Source: Candidatus Latescibacterota bacterium
Lineage (GTDB): Bacteria > Latescibacterota > UBA2968 > UBA8231
Length of the DNA stretch: 28,025 nucleotides
Reading direction: 5' to 3'
NCBI GenBank assembly: GCA_003529325.1
Contig: DPVW01000243.1
Span: forward strand, 20,111 to 48,135
Positions within the stretch are counted from its first letter, which is position 1, and each line of letters starts with the position of its first letter. Both the position numbers and the translations under genes were made by a program. Of this stretch, positions 8,158 through 15,820 are shown piece by piece. The notes beneath the pieces were generated by a model. It was not told the origin of the DNA and did no database searches. It was given only the letters and a program-made list of their open reading frames with translations.

Positions 8158-9314
8158 GCGTAGAGATTGAACAACTCACAGCAGCGGATTGGGAGGAAGG
8201 CCTGGCGTTTCTGAACGGTGTGTTCGGGGATGATAAGGAAGAATTCAATTTTGCCACCTTGTTGCCATCGATCTACCAGCCGACGGACGAGTTCATGGCA
8301 TGTAATCACGCCGTCAGGGAAAATGGACAGATCCGTGCCGTCGTCGGTCTGTTTCCCATGGACTGGCAGGTGGGGGACAATCTGCTGAAGGTCGGCGGCA
8401 TCGGCGGTGTATCGACGCACCTTTCGGTTCGTGGCAAGGGCTACATGAAGCTGCTGATGGAGCACTGCGTGAAGTTGATGAAGGCGGAAGGATATGACTT
8501 GTCATGGTTGGGCGGTCAGCGCCAACGATACGGCTACTTCGGCTATGAAAAGTGTGGTCAGCAATTGAGTGTCAGCATGAATTCGACCAATCTGCGACAC
8601 GTGTTTGGCGAGCGGCAAGGCTTAAGCTTCGAGCCCCTGGTGGCAGAGGATCGGTCCCGCATCGACACGGCGCAACAGTTGCACGATGCCCTACTCGTGC
8701 ACTGCCGTCGCGGGGGCAACGATCTGTTTCCAAGATTCCTGGCATCCTGGCATCACCAACCGTATGCCGCGCTGGACGAGGACGGAACCATGGTCGGATA
8801 CCTCGTGGCAGACGCAAGTGGTGGCAGCGTTCTGGAACTGGTGGCTCGTGATGCCTCGATGGAGGTGGAAGTGGCGCGCTCCTGGGTGCAGTCACGGCAG
8901 GAGGAGGGTGTGCGCTTCGATATTGGGCCAACGCGCTACGAACTGCTGCGACGACTCTCGGCCATTGGCGAGGGTGGTGGTGCCAATTCATCGGGTAACT
9001 GGCAGATCTACGACTGGGCGCGGACAGTGGGTGCATTGTTACAGGTGCGATGTGTGGGTGGCGCTCTCGCTGACGGCGACATCCTCCTCGGCATCGAGGG
9101 CTACGGCAGCCTGCACGTGCAGGTCTGTACCAATGAGGTGGTCTGCGAAAAAGTCGCAGAATCCGCTCCCGTGACCTGGGATGCCTTTACCGCCATGCGC
9201 GTGTTCTTCGGCCCCCTGCCAGCAGCGGCGGTCGCCGATGTGCCACAGACGTTGGGCCCCCTGTTGGCGTGGTGTCCGCTGCCGTTGGCATGGCCGCGCC
9301 AGGACGGCGTGTGA
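8154..9314 (+). CDS. Eis-like GNAT N-acetyltransferase
   Basis: The 386-residue protein has an N-terminal GNAT fold. The acetyl-CoA pyrophosphate loop is visible in THLSVRGKGYMKLLM (Arg93-Gly-Lys-Gly), preceded by GGIGGVS. The motif WLGGQRQRYGYFGYEKCG follows, as in Eis-type acetyltransferases. A long C-terminal part (about residues 150-386) probably holds a second GNAT-like region and a sterol-carrier-like end, as in Eis, though this is less clear by eye. Eis proteins acetylate amines, including aminoglycosides; the natural substrate here is unknown. The ATG overlaps the previous TGA and has a GGGGG run at 8142-8146 as ribosome binding site. A start 66 bases earlier is open but would lie inside the TPR gene. 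Confidence 0.85.
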   Translation: MSVEIEQLTAADWEEGLAFLNGVFGDDKEEFNFATLLPSIYQPTDEFMACNHAVRENGQIRAVVGLFPMDWQVGDNLLKVGGIGGVSTHLSVRGKGYMKLLMEHCVKLMKAEGYDLSWLGGQRQRYGYFGYEKCGQQLSVSMNSTNLRHVFGERQGLSFEPLVAEDRSRIDTAQQLHDALLVHCRRGGNDLFPRFLASWHHQPYAALDEDGTMVGYLVADASGGSVLELVARDASMEVEVARSWVQSRQEEGVRFDIGPTRYELLRRLSAIGEGGGANSSGNWQIYDWARTVGALLQVRCVGGALADGDILLGIEGYGSLHVQVCTNEVVCEKVAESAPVTWDAFTAMRVFFGPLPAAAVADVPQTLGPLLAWCPLPLAWPRQDGV

Positions 9315-10393
9315 AGCGCGCTGCCAAGCGTGGCGCCAAGGTTGCTGCGGATCCGCCGGCGATCTGGGTAGCGGCGGCCCTGCCGGGCCTGGAGGATCTG
9401 CTGAAAGCGGAGATTTCCAGGCGGTTCAAGGGTCAGGTTGTTTTCCTGACACATGCCAAGACAGGCGAGTGCCACTTCCGCTTCGCCGGCCGCCCAAAAA
9501 CATTGCTGTCACTCAGGCTCTGCCATCTGCTCTATCGGCGGCGGGATTTTGCCGTGACCCGGCCAAGGACATTGCTCTCCCCGGAGCATCTGCTGACGTT
9601 GGGTCGAGAGCTCAAGGCCGTCATGAGAGTCACGTCCGCAGATCATTACACAGGACTACGATTTGATGCGGCGGGCGCCAATTCGCCCACACTCCAGCGT
9701 CTGGGCCAGCAGTTGTCCGAACAACTCGGCGTGCCCTTCGAAAACGAAACAGGTGATCTCGTCGTCACACTGCGCCCTGGCAAAGGGGGTTGGGAGGTGT
9801 TGTGTCGGGTTGGCAACCGTCCTCTGGGAACACGCGCATACCGACAGGTCAACTATCTCGGCAGCGTCAGTGGTACGGTTGCAGCCGCCCTCGTCGAACT
9901 GACCACACCCGTGCGCGGGGACCGGTTTCTCAATCTCATGTGTGGCAGTGGTACGATCATGATCGAGGCACTCGAGCGATTTGCGGCAGCGACGATGGTT
10001 GGCGTGGACAATTCACCCACCGCGTTGACTGCGGCAGCACGCAACTGTGCCGCCGCAGGTGTGCGTGAACGGAGTCTGCTGCTGCGGGCGGATGTACGAC
10101 GTCTGCCATTTGCGGATGGCAGCTTCGACAAGCTGTGCGTCGATCTGCCGTGGGGGGAGAGTGTCGGCACACGCCAGTCCAATGTCTCTCTCTACAGAGA
10201 CACATTCGTGGAGTCACATCGACTGTGTCAGGCCGATGGCAAGTTGGTGGTGTACACGCAGGACGAAGGCGCCATCAACGCCCTGGGGCAGGAAGTGGCA
10301 CGGGACTGGCAGCTGCTGGAAGAGCGGCGTTTCGTGCAGCGAGGATTTCAGCCTCTTTGCCGAGTTTATGGCAAAAGAGGTGAACAAGGATGA
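9311..10393 (+). CDS. THUMP-type RNA (guanine-N2) methyltransferase, Trm14/Trm11/RlmL-like
   Basis: Residues about 15-165 correspond to the N-terminal RNA-binding region (ferredoxin-like plus THUMP), and residues about 165-355 form the UPF0020 Rossmann methyltransferase. The SAM loop is LNLMCGSGTIMIEA (Cys211) and the catalytic motif is DLPWGE (from Asp278), the D/N-L/P-P-W/F form of exocyclic-amine methyltransferases. Methylation of guanine N2 in tRNA, as for archaeal and bacterial Trm14/TrmN, is most likely; a 23S rRNA target is possible. The GTG at 9311 overlaps the previous stop (GTGA) and has AGGA six bases upstream. In-frame GTG 9269 and ATG 9290 are alternatives deeper inside the acetyltransferase gene. 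The trpD relic follows 36 bases downstream. Confidence 0.87.
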   Translation: MKRAAKRGAKVAADPPAIWVAAALPGLEDLLKAEISRRFKGQVVFLTHAKTGECHFRFAGRPKTLLSLRLCHLLYRRRDFAVTRPRTLLSPEHLLTLGRELKAVMRVTSADHYTGLRFDAAGANSPTLQRLGQQLSEQLGVPFENETGDLVVTLRPGKGGWEVLCRVGNRPLGTRAYRQVNYLGSVSGTVAAALVELTTPVRGDRFLNLMCGSGTIMIEALERFAAATMVGVDNSPTALTAAARNCAAAGVRERSLLLRADVRRLPFADGSFDKLCVDLPWGESVGTRQSNVSLYRDTFVESHRLCQADGKLVVYTQDEGAINALGQEVARDWQLLEERRFVQRGFQPLCRVYGKRGEQG

Positions 10394-10429
10394 GCTGCCT
10401 GGCTGAACGATGTCAAAGCAGGGGTCTCG

Positions 10430-11400
10430 ATGAGCGAGTCGGAAGCATCGGCCTGCTTGCGAGTCCTGCTCGGTGGTGAGGTCTCTGATGAGCAGATGGC
10501 GGAGTTACTGGTCGCCCTCGCAGAGAAGGGCGAAACAGCTGACGAGGTCGTGGGATTCTGTCGTGTGCTGCAGGAGAGTGCGCAGCCACTGACGTTGACA
10601 CAGGACTGCATGGATGTATGCGGTACGGGTGGCAGCGGGCTGTCGCGATTTAATGTCTCAACCGCGGTGGCCTTCGTGGCGGCCAGCGCTGGCATCCGCA
10701 TTGCCAAACACGGCAATCGTGGCTCTCGTCGCCCCAATGGCAGCTTCGATCTGCTGGATGCACTCGGTTGCCCCTTCGAGCTTGCCGAAGACTCAGGGAG
10801 TTGTTCGAGCAGACCGGGCTCTGCTTCATCTATGCCCGATTGTATCACCCGGTGATGAAAACCGTCTCCAGGGCGAGGGTGCTGGCAGACCGGCGCACGA
10901 TCTTTAATCTTGCCGCGCCGCTGAGCAATCCGGCAATGCCCGCATTTCAGGTGGTTGGCACACCGATGCAGACAAATGCCCAGCTGCTGGCCGAGATCCT
11001 GCAGCGTCTTGGTCGGACCAGTCGTTTGTCGTCACCGGGGAACCCGGCATCGACGAGGTCTCGATCTCCTGTGCCACCCAGATCCTGGATGTATCACAAC
11101 AGGACGTGTCTTCTATGAGAATTTCGCCCCAGGATCTTGTATCGAGCCAATCGAATACGAGGCGATCCCCGGAGGAGACGCCGAAGAGAACAAAATGATC
11201 TTCGAACAACTGCTGGCCGGTGATGGGCCCGATTCGATCACCCGTATGGTCTGTGACAGTGCCGGCGTCGCCATGTACTGTGGGGTGCCGTCGCGTCGAT
11301 CAAGGCAGGTTGTGAGCGCAGCATGGAGCTGCTGGCGGATGGCTCTGTGCACAGGAAATTCGACCAGTTTCGGCAAGCTTCCCGCGATCTGTCATCGTAG
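10430..11400 (+). pseudogene. trpD: Anthranilate phosphoribosyltransferase-family (TrpD-like) gene with four frameshifts
   Basis: Family landmarks appear in order but in changing frames: VCGTGGSG, FNVSTA and AKHGNR in the first frame; LCFIYARLYHPVMK and TIFNLAAPLSNPAMP in the second; SFVVTGEPGIDEVS in the third; VFYENFAPG and CDSAGVAMYCG in the fourth; and SIKAGCERSMELLADG to the stop in the fifth. Each change is a single missing base, near 10790-10794 (a C), 11014-11018 (a G), 11100-11105 (a G) and 11282-11285 (a G). Restoring them gives about 324 residues, close to normal TrpD length, with no large deletion. The enzyme joins anthranilate to PRPP in tryptophan synthesis. As written, only a 141-residue N-terminal fragment would be made. 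GSRRPNG replaces the usual SSKSGSAD-like segment, so it may be a TrpD paralogue. Confidence 0.85.
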
Positions 11401-11405
11401 GCCAG

Positions 11406-12398
11406 CTAGCTCAGCTCCAACTTCTCCAGGACCTCCCGGTTGACGACCTGTTCCGGCACCCGCCCCTGCAATACGTCGACCATGCTACGTGCCGCCATCT
11501 GCGCCATGCGGATGCGGGCGGTGACGGTAAACGACCCCGAGTGCGGTGAGGCGACGACATTGTCGAGGGCGACGAGTTCAGCCGAAACGCCCACCGGGGG
11601 CTCCGACGCCTGGCAGTCCAGGCCGGCGCCGGCAAGATGACCATTCTGCAGTGCAGCGATGAGCGCTGGTTCGTCGACGAGGCCACCACGGGCTGTGTTG
11701 ATCAGAAAGCTGCCCTTCTTCATGGCTGCAAGAAAGTCGGCGTTGGCGATGTTGGCGTTGTCAGCTGACATGGGCACGTGCAAGCTGATGACATCCGCTT
11801 CGGCGAGCAGCCTGTCCCGGTCCACCGCCTCGGCGCCCAGCGCCTGCAGAGTGGCGTCATCGACGAAGGGGTCGTTGACCAGGACCCGCATGCGGAAACC
11901 TTTGGCACGGCGTACGGTTTCGGCGCCGATCCGCCCGCAGCCGAGCAAGCCAAGGGTCATGGAGGGCAGATCCTCGCCGATGGGAACGTTATAGTCCCCG
12001 GCCTTGACGGTGCGGTCCCCCGTAGGGATATGTCGCACCAGACCCAGCAACAGGGCGAAGGTCAGGTCGGCGACGGCATCCGCCATGACGCCGGGGGTGT
12101 AGGTGACGACGATACCCCGTTTCGTGCACTGACCGAGATCGACATTGTCGTAGCCAACACCATTGCGGGCGATCACCCGCAACTCGGTGGCGCCTTCCAA
12201 AGTACTGGCGTCGAAGCGCTCGGAACCTGCCAGGATGGCACTGACGCCCTGGAGCGCGTCCCGGGTGGCGTCGTCCTCCCAGTGAGGTGCGCCGTAGCGG
12301 TGCACCCACGGAAAGCCGGCACTGTCGAGGATGTCAGCCGCGGGCTGGCCGCCACCAATCTCGAGACCCACGGTAATGATGCAGCGATTTTCACTCAC
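11406..12398 (-). CDS. D-isomer-specific 2-hydroxyacid dehydrogenase (PGDH/SlcC-like)
   Basis: The 330-residue protein has the NAD-binding loop GLLGCGRIG (Gly153 to Gly158), Asp177 at the ribose-binding position in VLVNDP, and the catalytic trio Arg237 (NTARGGLVDE), Glu266 (QASEPP) and His286 (ASPHSGSF). It oxidises or reduces a 2-hydroxyacid with NAD; the substrate is not fixed by sequence (3-phosphoglycerate, glyoxylate/hydroxypyruvate or sulfolactate type). It has no regulatory ACT domain, so a biosynthetic SerA of the long type is unlikely. The GTG at 12398 is chosen because codons before it run into the upstream gene; AAAGG lies about 12 bases upstream. It follows the Ldh_2-type dehydrogenase by 19 bases, forming a two-gene unit. 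Confidence 0.87.
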   Translation of the reverse strand: MSENRCIITVGLEIGGGQPAADILDSAGFPWVHRYGAPHWEDDATRDALQGVSAILAGSERFDASTLEGATELRVIARNGVGYDNVDLGQCTKRGIVVTYTPGVMADAVADLTFALLLGLVRHIPTGDRTVKAGDYNVPIGEDLPSMTLGLLGCGRIGAETVRRAKGFRMRVLVNDPFVDDATLQALGAEAVDRDRLLAEADVISLHVPMSADNANIANADFLAAMKKGSFLINTARGGLVDEPALIAALQNGHLAGAGLDCQASEPPVGVSAELVALDNVVASPHSGSFTVTARIRMAQMAARSMVDVLQGRVPEQVVNREVLEKLELS

Positions 12399-12417
12399 GG
12401 TTGGAGGGTACCTTTCG

Positions 12418-13425
12418 TTAGGAGCCGGCGCCGAAACGCGTGCTCTCGAACTGGGCGAAGGGAGTGTCGACACCGAACTCATCGGCGACAGCCTGCAGGC
12501 TGCTCTCATGTTCTTCAGAAATGGGTATACCAAGGCGACCAAACTCGGCTTCGTTCAGCCACTCGATCCCGCCGGGAAGCTCCGCGCGCTGGTGGCCGGG
12601 AAAGGGAGCCAGTTGGCGACACTCGCTGACGTAGCGTGTCATCTCCGCCCGGAACTGATCGATCGGGCAAAGGGCGGCGATGTGGAAGGCGGCGAAGAAA
12701 CCTCCCTGGTTGGATTCCCACTTCGAGGTGGGTGGCATGCGGCCGGGCTGCCAGACCCCGGCCAATACACCACCGAGGGCATGGGCGATCGACCCCAGTC
12801 CCAGTTCCTTGAAGTAGGCGAATGGCATCTGCTCGAACAGATCCTCTTCCCAGGGCAGCAGACGTGTCGCCATGTCGATGACGAGCGGTGGCACATCGGC
12901 ACTGGTGGGGATGGCGATACTCATGGGAGAGGCGCCGGTGGCACCATTGGCGATCATGCCCTGCCGCTCCCAGCGGTGGGAGGAAATGGCGATGCCGATA
13001 CAGTCGTGCGCGGCGGCAACACGTGTGTATTTGCCGGCGCCGCCAAAGTGGAAGTGGTTGCCCGTGGTGGCCGCAGCGGTACCGAGTTCGGCTGCCGTGT
13101 CAGCGACGAAGTTGGCCGCCTGCCAACTCGGCAAATGGCCCATACCCCCATCCCCGTCGTAGATGCGCGTCGTGCTGGTAGTGGAGGTCACCTCTATATT
13201 AGGTCGGGCGTTGACGCGACCGTCGCGGATCATCCTGACGTAACCGCTGGTCTGGTGCGTGCCGTGGCTGAAAACGCCGCGCAGATCGGTTGCGACGAGC
13301 AGTTGTGCCATGAGGCCGGCATTTTCCGTATTCATCCCCACCTTCTGGAACAGTGCATCCACGAGCCCACGAAGGGCATTGGCGGGTACCCGAATTCCGG
13401 ACTCCGGGGGTAGATTGGCTCCCAA
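12418..13425 (-). CDS. Ldh_2-family malate/L-lactate/sulfolactate dehydrogenase
   Basis: The protein belongs to the non-Rossmann NAD(P)-dependent Ldh_2 family. Signs are RVPANALRGLVDALF at the start, the family signature ATDLRGVFSHGTH, GHLPSWQAANF, GGAGKYTRVAA, and GATGASPMSIAIPT around the cofactor pocket. Members oxidise L-malate, L-lactate, ureidoglycolate, (R)-sulfolactate or related 2-hydroxyacids. The TTG at 13425 is preferred as start: AGGAG lies eight bases upstream and it gives 335 residues, normal for the family. The ATG at 13488 (356 residues) has no ribosome binding site and adds a non-family tail. It is the first gene of a minus-strand pair with the D-specific dehydrogenase and diverges from the DAHP synthase gene. 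Confidence 0.87.
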   Translation of the reverse strand: MGANLPPESGIRVPANALRGLVDALFQKVGMNTENAGLMAQLLVATDLRGVFSHGTHQTSGYVRMIRDGRVNARPNIEVTSTTSTTRIYDGDGGMGHLPSWQAANFVADTAAELGTAAATTGNHFHFGGAGKYTRVAAAHDCIGIAISSHRWERQGMIANGATGASPMSIAIPTSADVPPLVIDMATRLLPWEEDLFEQMPFAYFKELGLGSIAHALGGVLAGVWQPGRMPPTSKWESNQGGFFAAFHIAALCPIDQFRAEMTRYVSECRQLAPFPGHQRAELPGGIEWLNEAEFGRLGIPISEEHESSLQAVADEFGVDTPFAQFESTRFGAGS

Positions 13426-13556
13426 ACAAATCTCTCCTGCGTCGAAGGCAAGCCAAGTAATAACGGGACGCGGGCAAATGGGCGCCATCGTCGCTGTGAC
13501 CGTCCTGGTTTATGAGACGAGATTTTTCAGACAACCAGTGAAAGGACAGAACACGG
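13426..13556. promoter_or_regulatory. Divergent promoter region between the Ldh_2-type gene and the DAHP synthase gene
   Basis: About 130 bases lie between divergent starts. AGGAG for the minus-strand gene is at 13434-13438 and AAGGA for the plus-strand gene is at 13542-13546. No convincing -35/-10 pair or operator palindrome is visible on either strand, so promoters are inferred from gene orientation only. Confidence 0.35.
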
Positions 13557-14636
13557 GTGTTGCAGACGACAGATGATCTGAGAATTGCAGAACTGAGGCC
13601 GCTGATTCCACCGGCGATTCTGATGGAGGAGTTGCCGGTGTCGGAACAGGCGTCGATCACGGTGCGTGGTGGGCGAGAGCAGGTGAATGCCGCCCTGACA
13701 GGCGCCGATGACAGACTGGTGGTCGTCACTGGCCCCTGTTCCATCCACGACCCGGACGCAGCGCGTGAGTATGCCACTCGCCTGAAGGGGGCGGCGGATC
13801 GGCACGCCGCCGATCTGATCGTCATCATGCGCGTCTACTTCGAAAAGCCACGCACGACGGTGGGGTGGAAGGGACTGATCAACGATCCGCGGTTGGATGG
13901 CAGTTTCCAAATCAATGAAGGACTGCGTCTGGCGCGTGGACTGTTGCTGGATCTGTGCAATCTCGGACTGCCCGTGGGCAGCGAGTTTCTCGATACGATC
14001 AGCCCGCAGTTCATCGCCGACCTCGTTTCCTGGGGGGCCATCGGGGCGCGTACGACGGAGAGTCAGGTGCACCGCGAACTGGCGTCCGGACTGTCCATGC
14101 CGGTGGGATTCAAGAATGGCACGGGGGGCAGCACGCAGCTGGCAATCGATGCCATCCAGGCCGCACGTGGGGCCCATCATTTCCTCTCGGTGACAAAGCA
14201 GGGAATCTCCGCCATTGTCGCCACCACCGGGAACGACGCCTGCCACATCATTCTGCGTGGCTCCAGTCAGGGATCGAATTACGATCAGACGACGGTGGAC
14301 GGACTGGCAGCCAAACTGACAGCCGAAGGTGTACCGCATCGGTTGATGATCGATTTCAGCCATGGCAACAGCGAAAAAGACCACAACAGACAACCCGCCG
14401 TGGCCGCCGCCGTGGCGGCGCAGTTGGCGGATGGCTCCGACAATATCTTTGGCGTCATGATGGAGAGTCACCTCGTCGGAGGGCGCCAGAATCTCGTCGA
14501 CGGCGCCGCCGCCACCTACGGTCAGAGCATTACCGATGCCTGTCTCTCGTGGGAGACGACGGCGCAGGTCCTTGAGCAACTTGCCGAAGCTGTGCGAGCG
14601 CGCCGCGACAAGCGGCAGGCGGGTTCCACTGCCTGA
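13557..14636 (+). CDS. aroG: Class I (AroG-type) 3-deoxy-7-phosphoheptulonate synthase
   Basis: The 359-residue enzyme condenses phosphoenolpyruvate with erythrose 4-phosphate, the first step of aromatic amino acid synthesis, in the cytoplasm. It is close in length to E. coli AroG (350). The metal ligands line up: Cys61 in VTGPCSIHDP, His269 in IDFSHGNS, Glu303 in MMESHLVGG, and the Asp in SITDACLSW. The substrate-binding KPRTTVGWKGLINDP and the SHGNSEKDHNRQ segment are intact. The GTG at 13557 has AAGGA ten bases upstream. AroG enzymes are usually feedback-inhibited by an aromatic amino acid; which one applies here cannot be read. The MFS gene overlaps its 3' end, so the two are probably co-transcribed. 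Confidence 0.95.
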   Translation: MLQTTDDLRIAELRPLIPPAILMEELPVSEQASITVRGGREQVNAALTGADDRLVVVTGPCSIHDPDAAREYATRLKGAADRHAADLIVIMRVYFEKPRTTVGWKGLINDPRLDGSFQINEGLRLARGLLLDLCNLGLPVGSEFLDTISPQFIADLVSWGAIGARTTESQVHRELASGLSMPVGFKNGTGGSTQLAIDAIQAARGAHHFLSVTKQGISAIVATTGNDACHIILRGSSQGSNYDQTTVDGLAAKLTAEGVPHRLMIDFSHGNSEKDHNRQPAVAAAVAAQLADGSDNIFGVMMESHLVGGRQNLVDGAAATYGQSITDACLSWETTAQVLEQLAEAVRARRDKRQAGSTA

Positions 14637-15816
14637 TCGTGCGAAGCTGCAGATCGGCCTGCTGTTTCTATGTGAGGCGCTGACACGCTCATCGGCGATC
14701 ATTGTCCTGACGACGTTGGCCCTGGTGGGCCGGCGACTGGCTCCCGATTTAACACTGGCGACACTACCCCTGGCGCTGGTGCCGGTGGCGACGACACTGA
14801 CGACGATCCCGGCCGCCCATTTCATGCGTCGTCGCGGCCGTCGCCCCGGGTTCGCCCTGGCCGCCGTCATCGGCATCCTGGGTGCCGCCGTCGCCGCTGC
14901 CGCCGTCTGGATGGATCTGTTCCTGCTGCTGTGTGTGGGAGCTCTCCTCATCGGCAGTGTCAATGGCTTCGCCACCTACTACCGGTTCGCCGCCGGGGAG
15001 GTGGCGTCGCCTGAGTTCCGCACACAGGCGATCTCCCTGGTCATGGCAGGTGGGGTGATCGCCGCCGTGTTGGGCACGACGTTGGCGACGCAGACCAAGG
15101 ATCTCGTCGTCGGTCATCCCTTCGTCGGTTCCTTCGCCTGTATCGCCGTGTTGCAGGGGCTGATCCTGCTGATCGTGTCGCGCACAAAACTGCCAGCGCC
15201 GACGCCAGAGACAGAGGCCGATGATGGTCGGCCCCTTGGGACCATCGCTGGCAGTCCCACATTTGTCATGGCCGTACTCGGCGCGGTGGCCAGCTGGGGA
15301 CTGATGTCCCTGTTGATGAATGCCACACCCCTGTCAATGGATCGTCACCATCATGCCTTCGCCGATACGGCGAATGTGATCCAGTGGCACGTACTCGGCA
15401 TGTACATCCCCTCCTTCTTCACCGGCAGTCTCATCAAGCGTCTCGGTGAACGACCCATGCTGCTGGGCGGCATTGCCCTGATCGGCGTCTCGGCGTGGAT
15501 CAACATGGGGGGCACAGAGGTGATGTCGTATATGATCGGACTCGCAGTGCTTGGTGTGGGCTGGAACTTTCTTTTCGTCTCGTGCACCGCGCTACTCACC
15601 GGCACTTATCAAACCGAGGGAGAACGCGCCCGCGTGCAGTCGGCGAACGACTTTCTCATCTATGGGACGATGATCGTGTCGACCTTTGCGGCGGGTCCAT
15701 TGGAGGAGCGAATCGGTTGGTATGAACTCAACCAGGCGGCGCTGCTGGTGACGGCCATCGTCGGCGCGGCGTTCGTGTTGTTGATCTGGCGCGAACGCCG
15801 CGGCCTGCCGAACTAG
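14581..15816 (+). CDS. Major facilitator superfamily transporter
   Basis: About twelve hydrophobic helices are visible, with the MFS loop between helices 2 and 3 (FMRRRGRRPG) and a hydrophilic central loop with ETEADDGRP after helix 6. Transport of a small solute across the inner membrane is expected; no substrate motif is recognisable. The start is uncertain. TTG at 14581 overlaps aroG by 56 bases. ATG at 14536 would overlap by 101 bases and adds only an arginine-rich tail. No ATG or GTG lies in frame after the aroG stop and before the first helix. Its context behind DAHP synthase might suggest an aromatic or carboxylate substrate, but this is weak. It converges on a sulfatase gene with four bases between. 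Confidence 0.8.
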   Translation: MPKLCERAATSGRRVPLPDRAKLQIGLLFLCEALTRSSAIIVLTTLALVGRRLAPDLTLATLPLALVPVATTLTTIPAAHFMRRRGRRPGFALAAVIGILGAAVAAAAVWMDLFLLLCVGALLIGSVNGFATYYRFAAGEVASPEFRTQAISLVMAGGVIAAVLGTTLATQTKDLVVGHPFVGSFACIAVLQGLILLIVSRTKLPAPTPETEADDGRPLGTIAGSPTFVMAVLGAVASWGLMSLLMNATPLSMDRHHHAFADTANVIQWHVLGMYIPSFFTGSLIKRLGERPMLLGGIALIGVSAWINMGGTEVMSYMIGLAVLGVGWNFLFVSCTALLTGTYQTEGERARVQSANDFLIYGTMIVSTFAAGPLEERIGWYELNQAALLVTAIVGAAFVLLIWRERRGLPN

Positions 15817-15820
15817 GCGC

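Noticed and set aside
10430..11400. Programmed ribosomal frameshifting in trpD
   Set aside because: Four separate shifts with no slippery heptamer or downstream hairpin common to them; no precedent in this family.
12331..13413. 360-codon plus-strand open frame opposite the Ldh_2-type gene
   Set aside because: The minus strand carries the Ldh_2 signature with conserved motifs along the whole length; the plus frame is a composition artefact.
13527..14975. Long 482-codon minus-strand open frame
   Set aside because: It is antisense to DAHP synthase and the MFS gene, whose motifs are intact; the frame lacks any family pattern.
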